A DNA stretch of 64,000 nucleotides. Origin: Flavobacteriia bacterium. GTDB lineage: Bacteria; Bacteroidota; Bacteroidia; Flavobacteriales; Flavobacteriaceae. This document shows positions 33,363 to 42,587 of this stretch, piece by piece. Made by a program: the position numbers and the translations under genes. The first letter of the stretch is position 1. The number at the start of each line of letters is the position of its first letter. The notes under the pieces are model-generated. The model saw only the letters and a list, made by a program, of their open reading frames with translations, searched no databases and was not told the origin of the DNA. The stretch is taken from positions 85,445 to 149,444 of the forward strand of contig RDYL01000007.1 of NCBI GenBank assembly GCA_004293165.1, in the 5' to 3' direction.

Positions 33363-34492
33363 TACTTTGAATTTATAGCTTTAAAATAAATCTGTTCATA
33401 TAATGGTAGTATATTTTGAATATCAAACAATTTAGCAGTTTCTAAAGCATTTAATTTAAATTGGGTTAATTTTTTGTCATCTTGTAACAAAGAAATGGCA
33501 TCTCGGCTCATTTTAGCAACATCACCTACATCACTCAAATATCCAGAAAAATCATCTTTATTTACTTCAGGTAAACCACCTGAATTACTTGAAATTACAG
33601 GTACACCGCAAGCCATTGCTTCTAATGCTGCCAAACCAAAACTTTCTGTTTCTGATGGTAATAAAAATAAGTCAGAAAAACACAATATCTTGTCAATTTC
33701 ATTACTATTCCCAAAGAAAATTACTTTGTTCTGAATACCTAACTTTTCACATAAATATTCTGCATTTTCTTTTTCTGGACCTTCGCCTACCATCATTAAT
33801 TTGGAAGGTACTTCCTTCTGGATTTCATAAAATATTTTCACAATATCTTCAATGCGTTTTACCTTTCGGAAATTTGAAATGTGTGTGATAATTTTTTCAT
33901 TTTCAGAGGCCATTAAAGATCGATGGCAGGGAATATTCTCTTTTAATTTTTCTTTGTTTAATTCAATAAAGTTTGGAACAACTTCAATATCATTTTTAAT
34001 ATCAAATAAACGATAAGTATCATCTTTTAAGCTTTGAGAAACACTCGTAACGACATCTGATTTATTGATACTAAAACTAACTGCTGGCTTATAAAATGGA
34101 TGATTTCCTACCAAAGTAATATCAGTTCCATGAAGTGTTGTAACCATTGGAATATGAATACCTTCATCGGCTAACATTTGTTTAGCCATATAACCTGCAT
34201 ACGCATGAGGAATTGCATAATGCACATGTAAAACATCGATTTTATATAATTTTACCATATCTACCAATTTGCTTGAGAGCGCTAATTCATAGGGTTGGTA
34301 ATGAAATAATGGGTATTCTGGAACATGCACTTCATGATAATGTACGTTTGGATTCAATAAAGCCAATCGTACCGGTTGACTATATGTAATGAAATGAATT
34401 TCGTGACCTCTTTTGGCTAATTCTAAACCAAGTTCGGTAGCCACTACTCCACTTCCTCCAAAGGTTGGATAACAAACAATTGCAATTTTCAT
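33362..34492 (-). CDS. bshA: N-acetyl-alpha-D-glucosaminyl L-malate synthase
   Basis: BshA is a GT-B retaining glycosyltransferase (GT4) that joins GlcNAc from UDP-GlcNAc to L-malate, the first step of bacillithiol synthesis. The 376 residues begin MKIAIVCYPTFGGSGVVATE and include LHVHYAIPHAYAGYMA, TTLHGTDITLVG, and the GT4 sugar-nucleotide motif ETESFGLAALEAMACG. The BshA-specific segments are well kept. The bshB and bshC genes are not in this window. Confidence 0.95.
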   Translation of the reverse strand: MKIAIVCYPTFGGSGVVATELGLELAKRGHEIHFITYSQPVRLALLNPNVHYHEVHVPEYPLFHYQPYELALSSKLVDMVKLYKIDVLHVHYAIPHAYAGYMAKQMLADEGIHIPMVTTLHGTDITLVGNHPFYKPAVSFSINKSDVVTSVSQSLKDDTYRLFDIKNDIEVVPNFIELNKEKLKENIPCHRSLMASENEKIITHISNFRKVKRIEDIVKIFYEIQKEVPSKLMMVGEGPEKENAEYLCEKLGIQNKVIFFGNSNEIDKILCFSDLFLLPSETESFGLAALEAMACGVPVISSNSGGLPEVNKDDFSGYLSDVGDVAKMSRDAISLLQDDKKLTQFKLNALETAKLFDIQNILPLYEQIYFKAINSK

Positions 34493-34555
34493 GAATATAA
34501 ATTTTGTTTAAAATTACCATTTCTAATATTGGCAATTATAAAACATTTGTTAAAA

Positions 34556-35011
34556 TTATTTTTTAAAAGCAGATTCATAAGTCGCAATCCATTCTTGTAC
34601 TGTTACCTTACTTACCAATTCACCAATTAAATCAAACGGAATATTTTCAGCCTTTTTGATGCGAAAGCAGCTTTTACCAATATCTAGTTTTTGTTTAGAA
34701 TGTTTGGGATATTCAGTAACAAACCATTCGTATAATTCAGGATTTGCATACATACCCATATGATAAAAATTGATGCTGTTTTTTTGGCTTGCAAAGGAGA
34801 TAAACGGCAAAGGTAACTCTGGCGTACAATGATAACCTGAAGGATATAGTGAATGCGGTACTACATACCCTATCATACCATAACTTATACATTCTTGAAA
34901 ACCTTCTGGAAGATTTTCTAAGATTATTTTTCTTAATTTTTGCAACGCTTCTCTCCTATCTGCAGGAGCTTCGTTGATGTATTGATCTACTGTAATTGCT
35001 TGTGATGTCAT
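34556..35011 (-). CDS. DUF1801 domain protein
   Basis: The 151-residue protein begins VDQYINEAPADRREALQKLRKII and has FQECISYGMIGYVVP and INFYHMGMYANPELYEWF, followed by GKSCFRIKKAENIPFDLIGEL. This is the YdhG-like DUF1801 fold, a small protein family of unknown function related to frataxin-like scaffolds. It begins 2 bp after the large GH3 fusion gene and is likely its co-transcribed partner. Confidence 0.88.
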   Translation of the reverse strand: MTSQAITVDQYINEAPADRREALQKLRKIILENLPEGFQECISYGMIGYVVPHSLYPSGYHCTPELPLPFISFASQKNSINFYHMGMYANPELYEWFVTEYPKHSKQKLDIGKSCFRIKKAENIPFDLIGELVSKVTVQEWIATYESAFKK

Positions 35012-35013
35012 AG

Positions 35014-37929
35014 TTATTCAATTATAGCTTCATAGATTATCTTTTGGATATTCTCTCTAATATTTTCTTTTGACAATTTATTCGATGCATTGGAATCTGG
35101 ATAAGTTCTATTAGATAAGAATACATAAACAATTTCTTTATCTGGATCAGCCCAAGTCATAGTCCCTGTAAAACCCGTATGACCAAAACTTGTTAACGAA
35201 ACACAACCACAAGTAGGCCCTTCGTTACCTAATTGAGGCTTATCAAAACCTACACCTCTCCTATTTCCTTCTTTACAAAAATAACACGTATTGAACAAAT
35301 TAAATGTGCTTTCAGTAATGTACGTTCGACCGCCATAGCTTCCTTTTTGAAGATACATTTGCATTACTTTAGCCACATCCAAAGCGTTGGCAAACAAACC
35401 AGCATGCCCTGAAATTCCACCTTGCATAGCTGCTGCCATATCATGTACATAACCTTGCACTAATTGATGTCTAAAGTAGGTATCGTTTTCTGTTGGAATT
35501 ATTCTTGAAACATTCATTTTACGCAAAGGATTGTACATGATTGAATTTGCTCCAAGTGGCTCGTAAAAATTAAAATGTGCTAAATCTTCTAACGACTTTT
35601 TATTGTGAAATTCTAAATATTCTTTGAATAAAATAAATGAGAAATCACTGTATTTGTATTGTTTTTTAGGTAGTAATTCGCTATCAAAAATGGTTTTTAC
35701 TATCGTATCATTATAGCCTTTTTTCAAATACAATTTATCTGCCACATGAATTGGAAATTCATCCGAAAATTCACTTCTATAAAATTTAGAACTCGGTCGA
35801 TTTAAACTATCTAGAGTAACTTTATAAAAAGGAATCCAAGGTTGAAATCGGGCTTGATGCGTTAACATATCTAAAACTGTAGCATTCGCTTTATTAGAAT
35901 TTTTAGAAGCAGGCAACATTGTTTTTAACTTAGTGTCTAAAGTTAAATGTCCTTTATCAAATTCTTGCATTACATTAGGTAAAGTCGCTACAATTTTTGT
36001 CAATGATGCAATATCATAAACATCGGTATTTGAAATTTTTTGTTCTGATTCGTAAGTATGATTTCCAAATGATTTTTGATAAATAATTTTTCCTTTTCTA
36101 GCAACTACAACTTGAAGTCCTGGTGTCATTTTTTTAGATATCGCATAATTGGCTATGGAATCTATTTTGGTTAATACTTTAGAATTCATACCCACATTTT
36201 CAGGAATTGAAAATCCGAGTCGTTTAATTTCTAAAGTTTCAATACCTTCATTTACTTTAAATTCATCATCAATTGAAACTGGTAATTTTCCTTTTGCTCC
36301 CATAGCCCCAAAAATAATTTGAGGAGCAATAGTTTGCGAAATATTGTTATTTTGATAAGCCACAACAATAGTTTCAATATCTTCAAAGTTTTTTAAATTG
36401 GTTAGTGAATAAGGTTTACTAAAACAAGTTAAAATAACATCATTTTGCTTGGCAATTTGATTTATCCAAAGCATCTCTTTGAAGTTCAAATTGTGATTTC
36501 TCCATGCGCCGTCTTGTTTATGATAGCCAATAATTACCTTTGTAAAATCTTGTAATTGCACCAAAACCGAATCTAAATTTTTAGAAGTAATTTCGCTAAT
36601 AACTGCGTAGTTTCTCAAATGCAATAAAAACGTATCTGATTTATCATTTCCTAATTTAATGTACGCAATTTTCTCTTTTTCAATATCTCGAATTGGTACT
36701 AATTTATCATGATTTTTTATTACCGTAACTGCATTTTCATATAATTTATAATTTAATGCATCAAATTCAACAGCATTCAAATCATTGTATAAATTATCTA
36801 AAACTATTGGTTGGTAATTATTTAAATTTGCCTTGTATTTATAACCCAAAATCTTTTTTACTGAGTACATTAAACGTTCATCAGTTATAGTTCCTAACGT
36901 ATAGGCTTCTTTAAACTTTTTAATTGCCACAGGAACATTTTCAGCAAATAGCAACACATCATTTCCTGCTAAAAAAGCTTCTAAATCTATATCGCCTGGT
37001 TTTTTAAAATTACTGGCGCCTTTCATATTTAGTGCATCCGTAAAAATTAAACCTTCAAATTGTAATTCTTTTTTTAATATATCGGTAACTACAGGATATG
37101 AAATAGAAGTAGGATAATTTTCTCGAGGTTCTATACTTGGCACATTTAAGTGCGCCACCATGACACTAGTTAATCCATTCTTAATTAATTCTTTGTAAGG
37201 ATATAATTCCACTTCATTCAATCGATTTCTATCAAAATTTACCACAGGTAATGTATGATGTGAATCTGTTGAAGTATCACCATGACCAGGAAAATGCTTA
37301 GCCGTTGCAAATACACCTTCATCTTGCAAACCCTTCATAAGAGCTAAAGCACGCATGGTAACATTTTCTTTCGTTTCTCCAAATGAACGATTCCCAATAA
37401 TAGGATTTTTAGGATTGGTGTTAATATCAACAACCGGTGCAAAATTGAAATGAATACCCATTCTCTTTGATTGTTTTGCCATTTGATTTCCGGCTTTTTC
37501 AATCAGCTTCATATCTTGAACTGCACCTAAAGTCATGTTCCAAGGATAACGATAAGTAGAATCTAAACGCATACTTAATCCCCACTCTGCATCAATACCA
37601 ATAAATAAAGGAACTTTTGACTTTTCTTGGAAACGATTGGTTAATTTAGCTTGACGTATTGGACCTCCTTGAAAAAAAATTAATCCTCCAATTTTATACT
37701 CTTCTACTAATTTTTCAACAGATTTATTATGAGCTTCATCTTTATTTGAATAAGCAGCCACCATAAATAATTGCCCTACTTTTTCTTCAAATGATAATTG
37801 ATTATAAATACTATCAACCCATTGTTCCTGTGTTACTTGTTTAACCAATAAATCTGGTTTTGGAGTATTTTGAGAAAATGATATATGTATTGAAACTATT
37901 AAACAAAATAGTATATAAAAATGTCGCAT
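35014..37929 (-). CDS. GH3 beta-N-acetylglucosaminidase fused to a serine hydrolase
   Basis: This 971-residue exported protein has a signal peptide at residues 1-19. An N-terminal GH3 domain (about 30-370) carries the NagZ-type catalytic loop KHFPGHGDTSTDSHHTLP and the nucleophile segment IFTDALNMKGA. A GH3 C-terminal-like domain follows (about 380-570), then a class C beta-lactamase-like domain (about 585-960) with SxxK in IASLTKI, a YxD/N-type KYSDFS and HTGFTGT. It probably trims peptidoglycan fragments outside the cytosol, combining glycosidase with peptidase or esterase activity. This fusion is known in Bacteroidota. Confidence 0.92.
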   Translation of the reverse strand: MRHFYILFCLIVSIHISFSQNTPKPDLLVKQVTQEQWVDSIYNQLSFEEKVGQLFMVAAYSNKDEAHNKSVEKLVEEYKIGGLIFFQGGPIRQAKLTNRFQEKSKVPLFIGIDAEWGLSMRLDSTYRYPWNMTLGAVQDMKLIEKAGNQMAKQSKRMGIHFNFAPVVDINTNPKNPIIGNRSFGETKENVTMRALALMKGLQDEGVFATAKHFPGHGDTSTDSHHTLPVVNFDRNRLNEVELYPYKELIKNGLTSVMVAHLNVPSIEPRENYPTSISYPVVTDILKKELQFEGLIFTDALNMKGASNFKKPGDIDLEAFLAGNDVLLFAENVPVAIKKFKEAYTLGTITDERLMYSVKKILGYKYKANLNNYQPIVLDNLYNDLNAVEFDALNYKLYENAVTVIKNHDKLVPIRDIEKEKIAYIKLGNDKSDTFLLHLRNYAVISEITSKNLDSVLVQLQDFTKVIIGYHKQDGAWRNHNLNFKEMLWINQIAKQNDVILTCFSKPYSLTNLKNFEDIETIVVAYQNNNISQTIAPQIIFGAMGAKGKLPVSIDDEFKVNEGIETLEIKRLGFSIPENVGMNSKVLTKIDSIANYAISKKMTPGLQVVVARKGKIIYQKSFGNHTYESEQKISNTDVYDIASLTKIVATLPNVMQEFDKGHLTLDTKLKTMLPASKNSNKANATVLDMLTHQARFQPWIPFYKVTLDSLNRPSSKFYRSEFSDEFPIHVADKLYLKKGYNDTIVKTIFDSELLPKKQYKYSDFSFILFKEYLEFHNKKSLEDLAHFNFYEPLGANSIMYNPLRKMNVSRIIPTENDTYFRHQLVQGYVHDMAAAMQGGISGHAGLFANALDVAKVMQMYLQKGSYGGRTYITESTFNLFNTCYFCKEGNRRGVGFDKPQLGNEGPTCGCVSLTSFGHTGFTGTMTWADPDKEIVYVFLSNRTYPDSNASNKLSKENIRENIQKIIYEAIIE

Positions 37930-38075
37930 AAATATTTTTTTGATTTTTGTACTAAGAACTAAATCTATGCCAAATTACTACATTTCTTATTTAAACAAAA
38001 AACTGTTAAGTTTATTTTAAGAAGAAAGTTTAAAATGACATTAATATGGTTCTCGACTGTAATAATATATTAAAG

Positions 38076-39299
38076 CTATGGCAATAAATCAATGTGTCGG
38101 TCATGGTATCCTAATAAATAAAGTACACCATCTAATCCAATACTTGAAATAGCACTTTGAGCATTATCTTTAACTTTGGGTTTGGCATGAAACGCAATTC
38201 CTAAACCTGCCAAATTTAGCATAGGCAAATCATTTGCCCCATCACCAATTGCAATGGTTTGACTAATATGTAAGCCTTCTTTATGAGCAAGTTCTTTTAA
38301 ATATGCTGCTTTTTTATTGCCGTCTACTATTTCACCAATATAGCCACCAGTTAAAACGCCATCTTTAATTTCTAATTGATTGGCAAAAACATAATCGATA
38401 CCTAACTCCTTTTGTAAATAATGCCCAAAATAGGTAAATCCACCAGAAAGAATTGCAGTTTTAAAACCATACGTTTTAAGAGTATCAATTAATCTTCTTG
38501 CGCCTTTTGTAATTGGTAAATTGATTGCAACCTTTTCTAACACATCTTCTTTTAATCCTTTAAGAAGTAGCATTCGTTGTTTAAAACTTTCATTAAAATC
38601 AATTTCACCTTGCATAGCTAATTCTGTAATAGCCCTAACTTGTTCACCAACACCAGCCAACTCTGCAAGCTCATCAATAACCTCAGTTTGAATTAAAGTG
38701 GAATCCATATCAAAGCAAACTAAGCGTCTATTTCTTCTGTAAATATTATCTTCTTGAAAAGCAATATCAACATCTAAATCTCTTGAAATCTGCATGAACT
38801 TTTCAGTAAACTCTGATTTGTCTTCAATTATCCCTCGAATTGATAATTGAATTGATGCTCTTGGATAATCATCTTCATTTACTAAGGAAGCTCTTCCAGT
38901 TAAACGTTTTATAGCATCAATATTTAAGTTTTTTTCTGAAATAACTTTTGTTACTTCTGAAATTTGTTCGGCAGTTAATTTTTCACCTAAAAGGGTTACA
39001 ATGTATCTGTCTTTTCCTTGAAGACTCACCCATTTTTCATAATCTTCAAGTGTAATAGGTTTAAATTTTGCTTTAATACCTAATTCATACGATTTGAATA
39101 ATAAATCTTTTAAAACTGCCGCTGATTTTTTCCCAGATTTAATCTGAAAAAGGATTCCTAAAGATAACGTATCATGGATGTTTGCTTGCCCTATATCTAA
39201 GACCTTGGCATCATAGGCTGCTAAAACAGCCGTTAAAGAAGAAGTTAAACCTGGTTTGTCTTGTCCTGAGATATTTAATAAAAAGATATCGCTAGCCAT
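38076..39299 (-). CDS. serB: Phosphoserine phosphatase with tandem ACT domains
   Basis: SerB makes serine from phosphoserine in the last step of serine synthesis. The 407-residue form has two N-terminal ACT-like domains (about 4-80 and 95-170) and a C-terminal HAD phosphatase. The nucleophile is in CFDMDSTLIQTE, motif II in KTAILSGGFTYF, and motif III/IV in AIGDGANDLPML. ACT domains suggest serine feedback, as in mycobacterial SerB2. It is the last gene of a long minus-strand run. Confidence 0.95.
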   Translation of the reverse strand: MASDIFLLNISGQDKPGLTSSLTAVLAAYDAKVLDIGQANIHDTLSLGILFQIKSGKKSAAVLKDLLFKSYELGIKAKFKPITLEDYEKWVSLQGKDRYIVTLLGEKLTAEQISEVTKVISEKNLNIDAIKRLTGRASLVNEDDYPRASIQLSIRGIIEDKSEFTEKFMQISRDLDVDIAFQEDNIYRRNRRLVCFDMDSTLIQTEVIDELAELAGVGEQVRAITELAMQGEIDFNESFKQRMLLLKGLKEDVLEKVAINLPITKGARRLIDTLKTYGFKTAILSGGFTYFGHYLQKELGIDYVFANQLEIKDGVLTGGYIGEIVDGNKKAAYLKELAHKEGLHISQTIAIGDGANDLPMLNLAGLGIAFHAKPKVKDNAQSAISSIGLDGVLYLLGYHDRHIDLLP

Positions 39300-39331
39300 A
39301 AATTTTAAAGTAAGTAATGAATTAGTAGTTA

Positions 39332-39814
39332 CTAAAAAAATCTATTGTGCCAACTTTCACTAGCAGGAACTTCCCAAAAATCTTTCCATTCGCCCACAGT
39401 ATTTAATAGATTATTAAATACAATAGTATTTCCTGAAACCGCTTTTTCTTTGGCTAATTTTTTAAATTCTATTAGTGGTTTAAAGGCTACATGCTCGCCC
39501 ATCTTAAATGTCACATTCATTTTATCCAATAAATCAACATTGTATTTTTGTTCAAAGGTTTGAATTAATTGAACAGAAGCATCAATTGAACAACCTGTTG
39601 CCGCTTGAACCTCTTGATTTACTGCAATAATAATAAAACGATTATAACGAGTTACAAAAGAAGCCTCGAGGTGTTGTCCGTGAGCTGTCCAGTTATCCAA
39701 AAATATTTTTAATTCGTGTTCAATTTCTTGAATTTCTATATCTGAAAATTTTCTGTTAGATTGATATATCCAAATTTTTGAATCGTCTGGTAAGCTTTCA
39801 AAAGGTACAAACAT
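39332..39814 (-). CDS. Conserved Bacteroidota protein often misnamed ABC transporter ATPase
   Basis: The 160-residue soluble protein (MFVPFESLPDDSKIWIYQSNR at the start) has no Walker A, Q-loop or LSGGQ-like motif, so the ABC ATPase label seen on relatives is not justified. It has a conserved WTAHGQHLEASFVTRYNRF segment and a single Cys in ATGCSIDASV, which looks like a structured active or binding site. It starts 2 bp after the exported gene at 39817 and is probably co-transcribed with it. The function is unknown. Confidence 0.75.
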   Translation of the reverse strand: MFVPFESLPDDSKIWIYQSNRKFSDIEIQEIEHELKIFLDNWTAHGQHLEASFVTRYNRFIIIAVNQEVQAATGCSIDASVQLIQTFEQKYNVDLLDKMNVTFKMGEHVAFKPLIEFKKLAKEKAVSGNTIVFNNLLNTVGEWKDFWEVPASESWHNRFF

Positions 39815-39816
39815 GA

Positions 39817-40416
39817 TTATTTTTTAATTATATCAGTAACAATTTTATAAGACACAAACTTCCCTAATTTAGCATCGTACAATTCCATTTCATAATACGT
39901 AACGTCTACTTCATCAGTAGCTTTTAGTACTTTATCTGTTAATAAAAATGCATTATCAAAATTACTTAACAAAATAAATTGATTGGTTTTTCCACTTGCT
40001 TCTTTAACTACAAAAGTTATGAATTGTTCGGTTTTTATTTCAGAAACTTTACCTGAAACTGATAATTCTTCACTTTCATCTGGTGCAACTTCTTCTTCAT
40101 CATCAAGCATAAATTTGAAAATAGTAGGACACTTTGATCCCATTTTTTTTCCAACATCATATCCTAATTCTTCCATTTTTTTATCGTTAGAAATAACATC
40201 TTTGCCATAATGTTTTTCAACATCCTTTTCAAATGCATTGATTCCTTCAAGCAAACAAATTCCAATTGTTAATTCAAAATTTTCTTTTGTAATTTCTTGC
40301 TTTTCAGCACAACCACAAGCTTTTTCAGCTAATTTTTCAGACAATTGTTCTTTAGTAAGTTTTTGTGCAAATGCAATATTTCCAACAAGTACTAATAATA
40401 ATAGTATTTTTTTCAT
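39817..40416 (-). CDS. Exported protein with conserved cysteines, unknown function
   Basis: The 199-residue product has a signal peptide (MKKILLLLVLVGNIAFAQ). The mature N-terminal domain carries a CGC pair (EKACGCAEKQEI) and further single Cys residues in IGICLLEGI and GSKCPTIF, which could form disulfides or bind metal. An acidic linker EEVAPDESEE follows, then a beta-rich C-terminal domain (about 115-199). I do not recognise a named family. Confidence 0.7.
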   Translation of the reverse strand: MKKILLLLVLVGNIAFAQKLTKEQLSEKLAEKACGCAEKQEITKENFELTIGICLLEGINAFEKDVEKHYGKDVISNDKKMEELGYDVGKKMGSKCPTIFKFMLDDEEEVAPDESEELSVSGKVSEIKTEQFITFVVKEASGKTNQFILLSNFDNAFLLTDKVLKATDEVDVTYYEMELYDAKLGKFVSYKIVTDIIKK

Positions 40417-40430
40417 GTTAAGTTTTTAAT

Positions 40431-41222
40431 TTATAAATTTTGTGCATTTGCAATTATTTCTGCAATATCTAACACTTTAACTTCGCTTTCTTTGTGTGCA
40501 AATTTCACTCCATCTGTCATCATTGTATTACAATAAGGACAGCCTGTAGCAATAATATTTGGAGTGGTTTCAAGAGCATCTTTAGTTCTTAAAACGTTAA
40601 TTTCCATATTCCCTTTTTCAGGTTCTTTAAACATTTGAGCTCCACCAGCTCCACAACATAAAGCAGAACTTTTGCTTCGTTTCATCTCAACAATTTGTGC
40701 GTTTGTTTGAGATAATATTTCTCTTGGAGCTTGGTATTCATTATTGGCTCTACCTAAATAACAAGGATCATGAAAAGTAATACGACTACCTTTATAAGTA
40801 TCTTTATTAAAATCAATACGTCCTTCTTTTAAAAGCTGTTGAATAAATTGAGTGTGATGTAAAACTTCATAATTTCCACCTAAACTAGGATATTCATTTT
40901 TTAAGCAATTAAACGAATGAGGATCGCAGGTTACAATTTTCTTTACTTCGTAAGCATTTAGCAATTCAATATTCATTAAAGCTTGCATTTGAAATAAAAA
41001 TTCATTTCCAGCTCTTTTTGCCACATCTCCTGTACTACTTTCTTCTGTACCTAAAACTGCAAAATTTACATTTGCTTTATTTAAAATTTTAACAAAAGCT
41101 CTTGTAATTTTTTTTGCTCTGTCATCGAAACTACCAGCAGAACCTACCCAAAATAAAATTTCAGGTTGTCTTCCTTCGGCCATCATTTGGGCCATTGTTG
41201 GTACAATTAAATTTTCAGACAT
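40431..41222 (-). CDS. (Fe-S)-binding CCG-domain protein, heterodisulfide-reductase-like subunit
   Basis: The 263-residue cytosolic protein has two cysteine-rich CCG-type motifs: HDPCYLGRANNEY with upstream Cys residues, and SALCCGAGGAQMF plus CPYCNTMMTDG. These are as in HdrB, GlpC and LutA, where they bind a noncubane or 4Fe-4S cluster. It is paired with the membrane Fe-S protein encoded 32 bp upstream, and together they look like a two-subunit electron-transfer module. The substrate is unknown. Confidence 0.87.
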   Translation of the reverse strand: MSENLIVPTMAQMMAEGRQPEILFWVGSAGSFDDRAKKITRAFVKILNKANVNFAVLGTEESSTGDVAKRAGNEFLFQMQALMNIELLNAYEVKKIVTCDPHSFNCLKNEYPSLGGNYEVLHHTQFIQQLLKEGRIDFNKDTYKGSRITFHDPCYLGRANNEYQAPREILSQTNAQIVEMKRSKSSALCCGAGGAQMFKEPEKGNMEINVLRTKDALETTPNIIATGCPYCNTMMTDGVKFAHKESEVKVLDIAEIIANAQNL

Positions 41223-41254
41223 ATTATATACTATTTATGATAGTTAATGTAAAA

Positions 41255-42577
41255 TTATTCGTTTACCCAATTTAAACGATCCATTTGATTATATTGCCAA
41301 GGAGCGCCGTTGTTTTCAATATTACTCATCATATTGTTTAGCTCCATTGGCGCCGCACTTTGTTCCATTACCAAATAACGACGCATATCAATAATAATTG
41401 ATAACGGACTAATATTAATAGGACATTCTTCAACACATGCATTACAAGTTGTACAAGCCCATAATTCTTCTGGCGTAATGTAATCGTTTAGTAAAGATTT
41501 TCCATCATCTACAAAAACACCTTTATTTAAATCAATATTTCTTCCTACTTCCTCTAAACGATCACGCGTATCCATCATGATTTTACGAGGTGATAATTTT
41601 TTTCCTGTTTGATTAGCTGGACATGAAGATGTACAACGACCACACTCGGTACAACTGTAAGCGTTTAATAATTGAACCCAATTTAAATCCTGAACATCTG
41701 ATGCACCAAATTTTGCAGGCACTGCATCCGGATTTGCTGGGGCTGCAAATGGATCTGCACTTGGATCCATCATTAATTTTACTTCGTTTGTAACACTTTG
41801 CAAATTATCTAATTTACCTTTCGCATTTAAATCTGCAAAAAAAGTATTTGGAAACGCTAATAAAATATGTAAGTGTTTTGAGAAATATAAATAGTTCAAG
41901 AAAACTAATATTCCAGCAATATGTAACCACCAAGCGGATCTTTCGATAACAACCACTAAACCTTCACTAATTCCATTAAACATTGGAGCGATAAATTGAG
42001 AAATAGGAAAACTTCCTGCTTGATTATAATGACCAATTCCTAAATTTTGAAGGTGAAAATCAGCTGCATTCATTATCAAGAATAATGACATTAATACCAC
42101 TTCAAAATATAAAATATAATTGGCGTCATTTCTAGGTTTTCCATCTAAATCTGTACTCGTAAAACGACCTAACTTGGTTACATTTCTTCTGATCCAAAAA
42201 ATAATTACGGTAATTAAAACTAAGAAAGCTAAAACTTCAAATGAACCAATAAGCACATCGTAAAATCCACCCATAAAGGATAATACACGGTGTGTTCCAA
42301 AAAGGCCATCAATTATGATTTCTATTACTTCAATATTGATAATTACAAATCCAACATACACTACAATATGTAAAAAACCAGCAATTGGTCGTTTCACCAT
42401 TTTTGATTGCCCTAAAGCAACCATTGTCATATTCTTCCAACGTTCGGAAGCATTATCGCTACGATTTACATCGTGACCCAATTTTATATTACGAATTAGT
42501 TTTTTTACATTAATTGTAAAATAACCTATACCTGCTGCTAAAAGCAATGCGAATAAAATATTATCTAAAAAATTCAT
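41255..42577 (-). CDS. Membrane Fe-S protein with two 4Fe-4S motifs (HdrC/GlpC-like)
   Basis: The 440-residue protein has about five N-terminal membrane segments (between residues 5 and 245), including His residues that could bind haem as in nitrate reductase gamma-like subunits. A soluble C-terminal domain follows with two ferredoxin-type clusters, CTECGRCTSSCPANQ and CTTCNACVEECPIN. It should pass electrons between quinone and the CCG-domain partner encoded next. It lies between the MCE protein and that partner in the long minus-strand run. Confidence 0.87.
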   Translation of the reverse strand: MNFLDNILFALLLAAGIGYFTINVKKLIRNIKLGHDVNRSDNASERWKNMTMVALGQSKMVKRPIAGFLHIVVYVGFVIINIEVIEIIIDGLFGTHRVLSFMGGFYDVLIGSFEVLAFLVLITVIIFWIRRNVTKLGRFTSTDLDGKPRNDANYILYFEVVLMSLFLIMNAADFHLQNLGIGHYNQAGSFPISQFIAPMFNGISEGLVVVIERSAWWLHIAGILVFLNYLYFSKHLHILLAFPNTFFADLNAKGKLDNLQSVTNEVKLMMDPSADPFAAPANPDAVPAKFGASDVQDLNWVQLLNAYSCTECGRCTSSCPANQTGKKLSPRKIMMDTRDRLEEVGRNIDLNKGVFVDDGKSLLNDYITPEELWACTTCNACVEECPINISPLSIIIDMRRYLVMEQSAAPMELNNMMSNIENNGAPWQYNQMDRLNWVNE

Positions 42578-42587
42578 CGTATAAAAT

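Noticed and set aside
39332..39814. ABC transporter ATPase
   Set aside because: Relatives carry this name, as I recall, but no nucleotide-binding motif is present in the 160 residues.
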